Assembly: GCA_002431805.1 (NCBI GenBank)
Contig: DJEE01000047.1
Location: forward strand, 358 to 24,679
Reading direction: 5' to 3'
Origin: Eggerthellaceae bacterium UBA5906
GTDB taxonomy: Bacteria > Actinomycetota > Coriobacteriia > Coriobacteriales > Eggerthellaceae
Length of the DNA stretch: 24,322 bases
Below the pieces are notes generated by a model. The model did no database searches. It had not been told where the DNA came from and was given only the letters and a program-made list of their open reading frames with translations. The translations under genes were made by a program, and so were the position numbers. Of the stretch, positions 7,993-15,654 are shown one piece after another; position 1 is the stretch's first letter; each line of letters opens with the position of its first letter.

Positions 7993-10536
7993 ATGCTTAC
8001 ATATGTTGCTACGTCGTATTGTTGCGGCAAGCGTCCAGCGCATCTAGCCTCGCTTTGCTCGTATTCCCGGCCGCTGCTTGTTGCGCGTATGCTTAAAGAG
8101 CGCAACGTTGCGCGTTTCGTGGTTGCTCCGGCGGGCTTTGGGAAAACATCCCTGGTGCACGAATACGTTGATACCGTTTTCGCATTCGATCATGTCTTTT
8201 GGTTTGACGCCACAAGTCCTTGCTTTCTGCGCGACGTTGACGCCGGAACATTGGTGGAGAGCATGCGCGCGCAGGAAAGCGAACCGTTTCTTGCGGTGTT
8301 CGAAGACGTGCCTGCGCTCGACAAAACGCGCAGCGAATTGTTCTGCGCTGTGCTTGACGGCCTGCTTGAGCTGGAATGCGAGGTAATCGTCACATGCGCG
8401 CCAACGGGTGATGCGTATCGCGATCAGCTTGATCGCGTGCTGATAAGCGCATCTGACCTGCTGCTTTCTGATGAAGAACTTGATTATGTGCGCACGCCCT
8501 CTGAGCGTGAGCAGCTCCCGGCGTTTCGGATTCCGCCCGCGCAGCGTATCCCGGGCATTGTATGGAAAGGCGACAACGACGGGCCATTTTTAGCGCGCGC
8601 GTTGCACGAGGATTTTCCGCTTGATATGTGCGCCGCGCTACTGGTGCTGCTGTGCTTAGGGAAAGGTTTGCTGGCTGAAGCTTGCGACATCGTTCGCATT
8701 GACGCCGACGTGATTGAACTGCTTGCCGATTCGTATCCGTTTGTGGGCGTGAACGTGTCGCAAGGCAGGTTCGAGACGTCGCAGTTCACGGTGGCGGAGG
8801 TGGCAGAGGCGTTTCGCGGAAAGCTTGACGAGATTGCCTCATATGCGCACGGGAGGGATGCGGGCGAGTTTGCACGGCGTTTGGCGGACGCGTTGCTGGA
8901 TTCGGGCAACAGCGAGCGTGCGTGCGATGTGACGTTGCTGCTTGCTCCTGCGCATGAGCGCTCGGAGTGGCTTGCCGTGCGTGCGGCACGCCTTGAACAG
9001 GCAGGTTGTTTGCTGCGTGCGCGCGGCGTGTATGAAAGCTTGCCCCCAGATGAGCTAGATGCATCAGCACACGTTGCTCAAGCCGTCCGCTGTGCGTTGT
9101 TGGGCGAAAACGTTTCGGCGTGCGTTGCCGCTCGCCGCGCCATCGCATGCGGTCCATCGTTTGATCAGCGCGCCTTGGTGCAGCTGGTGCAGCATGCCTG
9201 CTCGGTTGGCGAGGCGGCAGAGCAGGCGCAAGCGCGTGTGCGCGACATATGCGAGGTTGGCCAGCAATCTTCGCATGCCGAATACCTACGTCACATTGCC
9301 GCGGCGGTCGATGCGCTTGACGGTGAACAGGATGTCGATAGCGCGCTTGCGGCATGGCTTGAGGCAAGCGCGTCTGGCCAGCTTGACGATGTGCTGCTGT
9401 ATGCGGCCGTTCGCTTGTTCGCGCGCATCGATGAAGCGGATGCGGTGGATGACGCGTGGGAGGATATGGCGTCTGCCGTTGCGCGTGAGGCGTCGCGCAC
9501 ATTTACCCAAACCGGCATGTTGCCGCTGGCTTTGGCGCTTGCGGCCGCCTCGTTTCAGCGTTGCGTGGAAGCCGGTACGCTTGTTGTGCCGCCGCTTGAC
9601 GCCTCGTGCGTGCTTGCCGCCAGCCAGGCGGAACGCGGGCTGCTTGAGCAGCGCATGCAATGCGAGGGCGCGCGTGTGCGCAAACTGCGATCCCGTCGTG
9701 CGTATCAACAAACGCACCCCAATTCGTATCGGCGCGATTGCGCAGAGCAGCAGCAACCCACGATGGAAGCGCCGCGCTTGACGGTGAATCTGTTCGGCGG
9801 GTTTGAGGTGCGCGTGGGGGACAAACCAGCGGACCCGGTGCTGCTTCGTCGGCAGAAGGTGCGCATGCTGCTGGCCTTGCTGGTGGCAAACCGCGGGCGC
9901 GATATGTCGCGCGATCGCGTCATCGAGCTTTTGTGGCCGGAATCGTCGTTCGACGGTGCGCGAAGCAGCTTTTATGCCACGTGGTCGCGCTTGCGCGCGG
10001 CGCTTGTCGCGCCCGACGGCACGTGCCCGTATCTTATCCGCACGCAGCGCACCGTGCGCATCAACGTGGACATGCTGGCAAGCGACGTGCTTGAACTTGA
10101 AGACGTGTGCCGCGCCATGCTGTTTAACCGCCCAGGGCGCGGTGGGTGGGGCCATCTGTTCGCGCGCGTCGAAGATACGTTTTCAGGTGATTTGCTGCCG
10201 GGCGACGACGGGTGCGAGGTGCTTGACGTGCTGCGGCGCGACTACCGCACGCGTTTGGTGGACGCGCTCATCACCGCTTCGAACAGGTTGGTGGAGGCGG
10301 GCGACATACGCGAGGGTTTGTGGTTCGCGCGTGCCGCGTTGGTACGCGACCAGGCACGCGAAGACGCCTACGTTGCCGTTATGCGGGCCCAAATCGCCTC
10401 GCTGCAACGTTCCGCCGCGCTTGAAACGTATTTTTCCTGCCGACGGTATTTGGCGAACAATTTAGGCATCGACCCGTCAGCTGAGACTATGCGCCTGTAT
10501 CGCAGCATTATCGAGGCGCAAGAAGTTGTGGCGTAA
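7993..10536 (+). CDS. ATPase-TPR-BTAD transcriptional regulator (SARP-like domains at C-terminus)
   Basis: 847 residues. The frame is open from a TTG at 7873, but the ATG at 7993 has GGAAG at 7979-7983, nine bases upstream, so I start there. Order of parts: a short N-terminal region; a P-loop ATPase with Walker A APAGFGKTS at 45-53, a Walker B-like FLAVFEDV at 99-106 and VIVTCAP at 131-137; an alpha-helical, alanine-rich middle (about 290-560) that looks like degenerate TPR repeats; a basic linker (about 565-590); and a C-terminal winged helix (LTVNLFGGFEV at 596-606, then LLRRQKVRMLLALLVANRGR) followed by a BTAD domain to about 845. The Walker A resembles MalT-type STAND regulators; the winged helix plus BTAD pair resembles SARP activators but sits at the opposite end from AfsR. 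Inferred role: ATP-gated, ligand-sensing transcription activator. Ligand and targets are unknown. The genes on either side are unrelated housekeeping genes on the same strand. Confidence 0.85.
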   Translation: MLTYVATSYCCGKRPAHLASLCSYSRPLLVARMLKERNVARFVVAPAGFGKTSLVHEYVDTVFAFDHVFWFDATSPCFLRDVDAGTLVESMRAQESEPFLAVFEDVPALDKTRSELFCAVLDGLLELECEVIVTCAPTGDAYRDQLDRVLISASDLLLSDEELDYVRTPSEREQLPAFRIPPAQRIPGIVWKGDNDGPFLARALHEDFPLDMCAALLVLLCLGKGLLAEACDIVRIDADVIELLADSYPFVGVNVSQGRFETSQFTVAEVAEAFRGKLDEIASYAHGRDAGEFARRLADALLDSGNSERACDVTLLLAPAHERSEWLAVRAARLEQAGCLLRARGVYESLPPDELDASAHVAQAVRCALLGENVSACVAARRAIACGPSFDQRALVQLVQHACSVGEAAEQAQARVRDICEVGQQSSHAEYLRHIAAAVDALDGEQDVDSALAAWLEASASGQLDDVLLYAAVRLFARIDEADAVDDAWEDMASAVAREASRTFTQTGMLPLALALAAASFQRCVEAGTLVVPPLDASCVLAASQAERGLLEQRMQCEGARVRKLRSRRAYQQTHPNSYRRDCAEQQQPTMEAPRLTVNLFGGFEVRVGDKPADPVLLRRQKVRMLLALLVANRGRDMSRDRVIELLWPESSFDGARSSFYATWSRLRAALVAPDGTCPYLIRTQRTVRINVDMLASDVLELEDVCRAMLFNRPGRGGWGHLFARVEDTFSGDLLPGDDGCEVLDVLRRDYRTRLVDALITASNRLVEAGDIREGLWFARAALVRDQAREDAYVAVMRAQIASLQRSAALETYFSCRRYLANNLGIDPSAETMRLYRSIIEAQEVVA

Positions 10537-10590
10537 CGGCTAGGGGCTTGCACCGACGGTTGGGCGCGGCGTGCGCAGAAGCTGTACATA

Positions 10591-10598
10591 TTGCGCAA
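10591..10598 (+). promoter_or_regulatory. TTGCGCAA palindrome in the regulator-secA gap
   Basis: A perfect 8-base palindrome 93 bases upstream of the secA start, in the 154-base gap after the BTAD regulator. It resembles the TTGCA half-sites upstream of that regulator, so it could be a binding site, but a short palindrome in GC-rich DNA may be chance. I see no convincing -35/-10 pair for secA. Confidence 0.2.
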
Positions 10599-10655
10599 CG
10601 TGCAGGCGCACGAATAAGGATATGTTACAGTTAACTAGATTGTACAAACCAACGC

Positions 10656-10669
10656 GTCGCGCAAGCGAC
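10656..10669 (+). promoter_or_regulatory. GNRA-tetraloop hairpin just before the secA ribosome-binding site
   Basis: GTCGC (10656-10660) and GCGAC (10665-10669) enclose a GCAA tetraloop, a stable GNRA loop. The secA Shine-Dalgarno AAAGGA begins at 10674, five bases later, so folding could influence initiation. No SecM-like arrest peptide ORF is apparent upstream. Confidence 0.3.
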
Positions 10670-10690
10670 CGTGAAAGGAATGGCGCATAT

Positions 10691-13510
10691 ATGGCAGGTT
10701 TCCTCTCTAAGCTGCTCACGTTTGGCGAAGGCAAGCAGCTGAAGAATTACCAGGCCCTGGCCGCGAAAATCGGCAGCCTTGAACCCGATATGCAAGCGAA
10801 GTCCGACGAAGAGCTGCGTGCCGTCACCGCCGAGCTGCGCGAGCGTATTCAAGCCGGTGCTACCACCAACGATGTGCTACCCGAGGCGTTTGCGGCCGTG
10901 CGCGAGGCTTCCGTGCGCACAACGGGCATGCGCCACTTCGACGTGCAGCTTATCGGCGGCATGGCGCTTAACGACGGCCAAATCGCAGAGATGCGCACAG
11001 GCGAAGGCAAAACGCTTGTGTCTACGTTGGCCGGCTACCTCAACGCGCTTTCGGGCGAAAACGTGCACATCGTCACGGTGAACGATTACCTGGCTCGCCG
11101 CGACAGCCAGTGGATGGGTCGCATCTACAACTTCTTGGGTATGAACGTGGGCCTTATTCAAAACGGCATGCGTCCGGATGTGAAAAAGCGCGCGTATCAA
11201 GCTGACGTCACGTATGGCACAAACTCCGAGTTCGGCTTCGACTATCTGCGCGACAACATGGTCACGCGCGCCGAGGCGCGCGTGCAGCGCGGCCATCATT
11301 TCGCCATCGTAGACGAGGTCGACTCCATCCTCATTGACGAGGCGCGCACGCCGCTTATCATTTCCGGTGCCGGCACGCAAGCCGCTGATACGTACAATAA
11401 GTTCGCGCGCGTTATGCCTGGTCTGAAGCTTGACGAAGATTTCGAGATGGACGAGGCGAAGAAAACCATCAACGCCACCGAGTCGGGCCTCACGAAAATC
11501 GAGACCATGCTGGGCATCGACGACATCTACGCCGACCCCACCGGCCAGCTGCCCAACCACCTGCAGCAGGCGCTGAAAGCGCAGTTTTTGTTCCATCGCG
11601 ACGTTGACTACGTGGTGGTCAACGGCGAGGTGAAGATCGTCGACGAGTTCACGGGCCGCATCATGGAGGGCCGCCGCTATTCCGAGGGCCTGCATCAGGC
11701 GCTCGAGGCCAAAGAGCACGTGCGGGTGCGCGAGGAAAACCAAACGCTTGCCACCATTACGCTGCAGAACTATTTCCGCCTGTACGGCAAACTGTCCGGC
11801 ATGACGGGCACGGCTATGACCGAAGACGCTGAGTTCCGTCAAATCTACAAGCTGCCCGTTGTGGCAATTCCGCCGAACAAGGAAGTCAAGCGCGTTGACG
11901 AGGATGACCTGATTTATCGCACCATCGACGCAAAGTTCAACGCCGTCGCCGACGACGTGGCGCAGCGTCATGCGGCAGGCCAGCCGTGCCTTATCGGCAC
12001 GGTGTCCATCGAAAGTTCCGAAAAGCTTTCGCGCTTGCTTGACAAGCGCGGCATCAAGCACGAAACGCTGAACGCGAAGAACCACGAGCGAGAGGCTCAT
12101 ATCATCGCGCAGGCGGGCCGTGTGGGCGCGGTGACCATCGCCACGAACATGGCCGGTCGTGGTACGGACATCTTGCTTGGCGGCAACCCCGAAGTGCTTG
12201 CCGATGATGTGTTGTTGGCACGCGGGCTGAACCCTGATTTGGAGCCAGGCGCGCAGCCAGCCGAAGAAGGCGGCCTGCCGGCTCCTACCGAAGGCCAGCG
12301 CAAAGAGGCGCTTGCCGAGGCGAAGGCAACGTGCAAGGTAGAACAGAAGCGCGTGCTTGAGGCGGGCGGCTTGTGCGTTATCGGCACCGAGCGCCACGAA
12401 AGCCGTCGTATCGACAACCAGCTGCGTGGCCGTGCCGGCCGTCAAGGCGACCCGGGCACCACGCAGTTCTACCTGTCGCTGGAAGACGACCTGATGCGCC
12501 TGTTCGGTGGTAACCGTATGGACAAGATCGGCGCCATGATGGAGAAAACCAACATGCCCGACGACATGCCCATTCAGGCATCCATGGTGTCGAAGGCCAT
12601 TGAGTCTGCGCAGCGCCAGGTTGAAAGCATGCACTTTGCCGCACGTAAAAACGTGTTGGAGTACGACGACGTCATGAACCTGCAGCGCAAGGCTATCTAC
12701 GAAGAGCGCAACGCAATCCTGGACGGCAAGGACATGGAAGGCCGTATCCCTGAGATTGTGGCCGACGCCGTCTCCGCGGTGGTTGAAGAGAACTGCCCCG
12801 ACAAGCTGCCGAGCGACGACTGGGATTGCAAGGCCGTTGACACGTGGGTTGCCGGCATGACGGGCCGCACCGATTTCCATGCTGCCGAGGTTGACCATGA
12901 AGACGATCCCGAGGTGCTGTGCGACGCACTTGACGAGTATTTGGACGGCGTGGTGCAGCAGAAAACCGAGGAGCTCGGCGAGCCTATCATGCGCATGCTG
13001 GAATCCCAGGTGATGCTGCGCATCATCGACCGCAGGTGGATGGCGCACTTGCAGGATATGGATTACCTGAAAACCGGCATCGGCCTGCGTGCATTCGGCC
13101 AGCGCGACCCGTTGGTCGAGTACAAAAACGAGGCGTACAAGGCTTTCAGCAACCTGACGCACAGCATGTACGAGGAATACCTGCGCACCCTTTTGCGCCT
13201 GCAGGTTGCCGTGAACCAAAACGCACCGCAGATGCCTGCCGAGCCCAACCCGCTTGCGGGCCGCGTGAACTACTCCAACCCCGAGCAGGCGCTCAGCCAA
13301 ACCGGTGTTGGGCATGCGGTGCGCCAGCAGCAGGCTGAGCAGCGTGCTGCCTCACCGGCGGGGGCGGGCCCTGCGCCGAAACCTGCGCCGCAGAAGACGA
13401 AAACCTACGTCAAGGACAAAGACGATCCGTTTGCCAACGTGGGCCGCAACGACCCGTGCCCGTGCGGAAGCGGTCTGAAGTTCAAGAAGTGCCATGGTAA
13501 AAACCTGTAA
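10691..13510 (+). CDS. secA: Preprotein translocase ATPase SecA
   Basis: 939 residues from the ATG at 10691 (MAGFLSKLLTFGEGKQ); AAAGGA at 10674-10679 is the Shine-Dalgarno. The frame continues upstream to 10571 but those residues do not look like SecA. SecA binds preproteins and drives them through SecYEG by ATP hydrolysis at the membrane. Visible: Walker A GEGKT at 104-108, DEVDSILIDEARTPL from 208 (the Walker B/DEAD-like motif), the preprotein-binding insertion, the second nucleotide-binding domain with NMAGRGTDILLGGNPEV and GTERHESRRIDNQLRGRAGRQGDPG split across it, and helical scaffold and wing regions. The C-terminal zinc-binding SEC-C motif is complete: Cys923, Cys925, Cys934 and His935. 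An insertion rich in Pro/Glu/Gly (around 520-545) separates NMAGRGTD from the GTERHES motif, as in many SecA proteins. This is the general SecA1 type. It is transcribed on its own or with the regulator upstream; a hairpin follows its stop. Confidence 0.98.
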   Translation: MAGFLSKLLTFGEGKQLKNYQALAAKIGSLEPDMQAKSDEELRAVTAELRERIQAGATTNDVLPEAFAAVREASVRTTGMRHFDVQLIGGMALNDGQIAEMRTGEGKTLVSTLAGYLNALSGENVHIVTVNDYLARRDSQWMGRIYNFLGMNVGLIQNGMRPDVKKRAYQADVTYGTNSEFGFDYLRDNMVTRAEARVQRGHHFAIVDEVDSILIDEARTPLIISGAGTQAADTYNKFARVMPGLKLDEDFEMDEAKKTINATESGLTKIETMLGIDDIYADPTGQLPNHLQQALKAQFLFHRDVDYVVVNGEVKIVDEFTGRIMEGRRYSEGLHQALEAKEHVRVREENQTLATITLQNYFRLYGKLSGMTGTAMTEDAEFRQIYKLPVVAIPPNKEVKRVDEDDLIYRTIDAKFNAVADDVAQRHAAGQPCLIGTVSIESSEKLSRLLDKRGIKHETLNAKNHEREAHIIAQAGRVGAVTIATNMAGRGTDILLGGNPEVLADDVLLARGLNPDLEPGAQPAEEGGLPAPTEGQRKEALAEAKATCKVEQKRVLEAGGLCVIGTERHESRRIDNQLRGRAGRQGDPGTTQFYLSLEDDLMRLFGGNRMDKIGAMMEKTNMPDDMPIQASMVSKAIESAQRQVESMHFAARKNVLEYDDVMNLQRKAIYEERNAILDGKDMEGRIPEIVADAVSAVVEENCPDKLPSDDWDCKAVDTWVAGMTGRTDFHAAEVDHEDDPEVLCDALDEYLDGVVQQKTEELGEPIMRMLESQVMLRIIDRRWMAHLQDMDYLKTGIGLRAFGQRDPLVEYKNEAYKAFSNLTHSMYEEYLRTLLRLQVAVNQNAPQMPAEPNPLAGRVNYSNPEQALSQTGVGHAVRQQQAEQRAASPAGAGPAPKPAPQKTKTYVKDKDDPFANVGRNDPCPCGSGLKFKKCHGKNL

Positions 13511-13557
13511 GCGCCTAATGTGACCAAAACCAGCCTGGCTAGTTTTGGGTCATTGCG
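13511..13557 (+). terminator. Imperfect hairpin directly after secA
   Basis: The left arm (GCGC, AATG, ACC, AAAAC from 13511 to 13530) pairs with the right arm (GTTTT, GGGT, CATT, GCGC from about 13542 to 13557) with two small bulges. An inner AGCC/GGCT pairing lies at 13532-13540. It begins immediately after the secA TAA. No T-run follows, so termination is plausible but not proven. Confidence 0.5.
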
Positions 13558-13629
13558 CCTGACGGCCCCTTCTTGCGCGAAGAAACTATGCACTTCAACG
13601 CCCTGCCCTCGTCTGGTGGGGCGTTTTGC

Positions 13630-13638
13630 TGCTACTAT
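13630..13638 (+). promoter_or_regulatory. Extended -10 promoter of prfB (near-leaderless)
   Basis: TGCTACTAT contains the TGn extension and a TACTAT -10 hexamer. Transcription would begin near 13645, within about three bases of the prfB ATG at 13648. The interval between promoter and ATG has no Shine-Dalgarno, which agrees with a leaderless or near-leaderless message. Confidence 0.5.
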
Positions 13639-13647
13639 GAAAAAACT

Positions 13648-14748
13648 ATGGCTGATAAAGAACTCAAAGATATCGAGCACATTGCGCAACGCGTAGCCGA
13701 TGCGCATGCGTTTTTGCACATCGACGACAAAACCGCCCAGCTGGTGGCGCTTGACGCCCAAATTGCCGCTCCGGGGTTTTGGGACGATGCGCAGGCCGCG
13801 CAAAGCGTTTCGAAGCAAGCAAGCATGCTGCGCGATACCATCAACGATTACAACGAGGCGGTGCAGCTGCTTGAAGATGCGCGTGCCGCGCACGAGCTGG
13901 CGGGGGAAGACCCTGCGTTTGCCGATGAGGTGCAAGACACCCTTGACGCGCTTGACGCAAAGCTCGATCAGCTGGAAATCACCAGCTGGTTTTCCGGCAG
14001 GTTCGACGCCGGCGATTGCATCCTTACGGTAAGCCCTGGTCAGGGCGGTCTTGAGGCCCAGGACTGGACCGAAATGCTGTACAACATGTATTCGCGCTAC
14101 GCTGACCTGAAAGGCTGGAAGGTCAAAGTGCTTGACCTGGTCCCGGGTGCCGAGGCAGTGGGCCTGAACAAGGTGACGCTGCAAATCGAAGGGCGTTTCG
14201 CCTACGGCATGCTGCGCAGCGAAAACGGCGTTCATCGTTTGGTGCGCATCAGCCCCACCGACGTCAAGCAGCGCCGCCATACCACGTTTGCCGCGGTTGA
14301 AGTGCTTCCCGTGCTTCCCGACGACATTGAAGTGAATCTGGACATGAACGATGTGCGTGTGGATGTGTACCGTTCAAGCGGCCCGGGCGGGCAGTGCGTC
14401 AACACCACCGATTCGGCTGTGCGCTTAACGCACATTCCCACCGGTATTGTGGTGACGTGCCAAAACGAAAAATCACAGCTGCAAAACAAGGAAGCCGCCA
14501 TCCGCGTGCTGAAGTCGAAGCTCTACGAAATCGAAGAGCAGAAGCGCCGTGAGCAAATCGACGAGCTGCGCGGCGACCGCATGGAAAACAGCTTCGGCAG
14601 CCAAATCCGCAACTACGTGCTGTTCCCGTACCAAATGGTCAAAGACGTGCGCAGCGGCGTGGAAACGGGCAACGTCGACGCGGTGCTTGCCGGCGATATA
14701 GATGCGTTCGTCATCGGCTACCACAAGTGGCGCGTCTCGCAAGAATAA
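13648..14748 (+). CDS. prfB: Peptide chain release factor 2
   Basis: 366 residues from the ATG at 13648 (MADKELKDIEH). RF2 reads UGA and UAA and triggers hydrolysis of peptidyl-tRNA. The catalytic GGQ is at 247-249, in SSGPGGQCVNTTDSAVRLTH. The stop-codon-reading tripeptide, normally SPF in RF2 and PxT in RF1, reads Ser-Pro-Thr at 202-204 (ISPTDVKQRRHTTF). Surrounding sequence and the RF2-type N-terminal domain (PGFWDDAQAAQ) support RF2, not RF1. There is no in-frame UGA near codon 25: the frame is continuous, so this gene lacks the programmed +1 frameshift that autoregulates E. coli RF2. No Shine-Dalgarno precedes the ATG; an extended -10 promoter lies directly upstream. The frame opens at 13573 but the additional residues are not RF2-like. 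Confidence 0.93.
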   Translation: MADKELKDIEHIAQRVADAHAFLHIDDKTAQLVALDAQIAAPGFWDDAQAAQSVSKQASMLRDTINDYNEAVQLLEDARAAHELAGEDPAFADEVQDTLDALDAKLDQLEITSWFSGRFDAGDCILTVSPGQGGLEAQDWTEMLYNMYSRYADLKGWKVKVLDLVPGAEAVGLNKVTLQIEGRFAYGMLRSENGVHRLVRISPTDVKQRRHTTFAAVEVLPVLPDDIEVNLDMNDVRVDVYRSSGPGGQCVNTTDSAVRLTHIPTGIVVTCQNEKSQLQNKEAAIRVLKSKLYEIEEQKRREQIDELRGDRMENSFGSQIRNYVLFPYQMVKDVRSGVETGNVDAVLAGDIDAFVIGYHKWRVSQE

Positions 14749-14797
14749 GGCGATAGCGGGATGCGGCATGTCCGTGTTCCCTGTTGAATAGCAATAA

Positions 14798-14810
14798 CGT
14801 CAAACTGACG
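14798..14810 (+). promoter_or_regulatory. CGTCA-AAC-TGACG palindrome before the transketolase genes
   Basis: A perfect 5-base inverted repeat with three bases between arms, ending one base before the AAAGGA Shine-Dalgarno of the first transketolase gene. It could be an operator or a small hairpin near the ribosome-binding site. No clear promoter was found in 14749-14797. Confidence 0.3.
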
Positions 14811-14824
14811 GAAAGGACAAAGCA

Positions 14825-15652
14825 ATGACCGAGCTTGAGCAGCGGGCATGCGATATGCGCATCGACATCGTGCGCATGATTGCCGAGGCGGGAAGCGGAC
14901 ACCCCGGCGGGTCGCTTTCGTGCACCGATATCCTCACCGCGCTGTACTTCGGCGGCGTGATGCGCTACAACCCCGCCGACCCGAAATGGGAGGAGCGCGA
15001 CCGGTTCATCTTGGCGAAAGGTCATGCAGCGCCGGCGCTGTACACTGCGTTGGCTCATGCCGGCTATTTCCCGCGCGAAGAGCTTATAACGCTGCGCAAG
15101 CTGGGCACGCGCCTGCAGGGCCATCCCGATTGCAACCTGTGCCCGGGTGTGGAAGTTTCCACGGGCTCTTTAGGCCAGGGCCTTTCCATTGCCGCTGGCG
15201 CTGCCGCAGGTTTGAAGCTGGCTGGCAAGCCCCAGTACGTGTTCTGCCTTATGGGCGACGGCGAGTGCGAAGAGGGTCAGGTATGGGAGGCTGCCATGTG
15301 GGCGGCCCACAAGAACCTGGACAACCTGGTGGCCATCGTCGACCGCAACTGCCTGCAAATCGACGGCAATACCGCCGACGTGTGCGACCCCGGCGACATG
15401 GCGGCGAAGTTCGCTGCGTTCGGCTGGGAAGCCAGCGAGGTTGACGGTCATGACATCGAGGCGCTTGTTGCTGCCCTTAACGCTGCGAAAAGCGCTGCCG
15501 ACGGCCGTCCGCACGTGCTCGTTGCCAACACCATCAAGGGCAAGGGCGTGTCGTTTATGGAAAACCAGGCAGGTTGGCACGGCAAGGCGCCGAACGCCGA
15601 GCAAACCGAGCAAGCTGTGGCCGAGCTTGAGGCCGCACGTAAGGAGGCATAA
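14825..15652 (+). CDS. Transketolase, N-terminal (thiamine diphosphate-binding) subunit
   Basis: 275 residues from ATG 14825 with AAAGGA at 14812-14817. Transketolase moves two-carbon units between sugar phosphates in the non-oxidative pentose phosphate pathway and needs thiamine diphosphate and a divalent metal. This protein is the PP-domain half: AEAGSGHPGGSLSCTDIL (21-38), FILAKGHAAPALY (61-73), VSTGSLGQGLSIAAG (111-125) and the cofactor motif that begins GDGECEEGQVWEAAMWA at 144 and ends at Asn175 in DRNCLQ. The length is that of split transketolases, in which the Pyr domain is a separate gene directly downstream (two-base gap), as here. The two must form the functional enzyme together. 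Split transketolase pairs are common in Actinomycetota and Firmicutes and can serve specialised sugar-phosphate or shikimate-related pathways; no such genes are adjacent, so the general role is assumed. Confidence 0.95.
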   Translation: MTELEQRACDMRIDIVRMIAEAGSGHPGGSLSCTDILTALYFGGVMRYNPADPKWEERDRFILAKGHAAPALYTALAHAGYFPREELITLRKLGTRLQGHPDCNLCPGVEVSTGSLGQGLSIAAGAAAGLKLAGKPQYVFCLMGDGECEEGQVWEAAMWAAHKNLDNLVAIVDRNCLQIDGNTADVCDPGDMAAKFAAFGWEASEVDGHDIEALVAALNAAKSAADGRPHVLVANTIKGKGVSFMENQAGWHGKAPNAEQTEQAVAELEAARKEA

Positions 15653-15654
15653 CC

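Noticed and set aside
10622..10690. Alternative secA start at an in-frame ATG at 10622, adding 23 residues
   Set aside because: The AAGGA before it is only one base from the ATG, too close to act, and the added residues do not match SecA N-termini. The ATG at 10691 has a well-placed AAAGGA.
10877..13315. 812-codon open frame on the minus strand opposite secA
   Set aside because: It lies entirely opposite an unmistakable secA. Its residue mix (His/Val/Ala/Arg-rich) is that of an antisense shadow in GC-rich DNA, with no recognisable motif and no ribosome-binding site.
13573..13647. Longer prfB beginning at 13573
   Set aside because: The residues before MADKELKDIEH do not resemble RF2, and an extended -10 promoter lies within this stretch.
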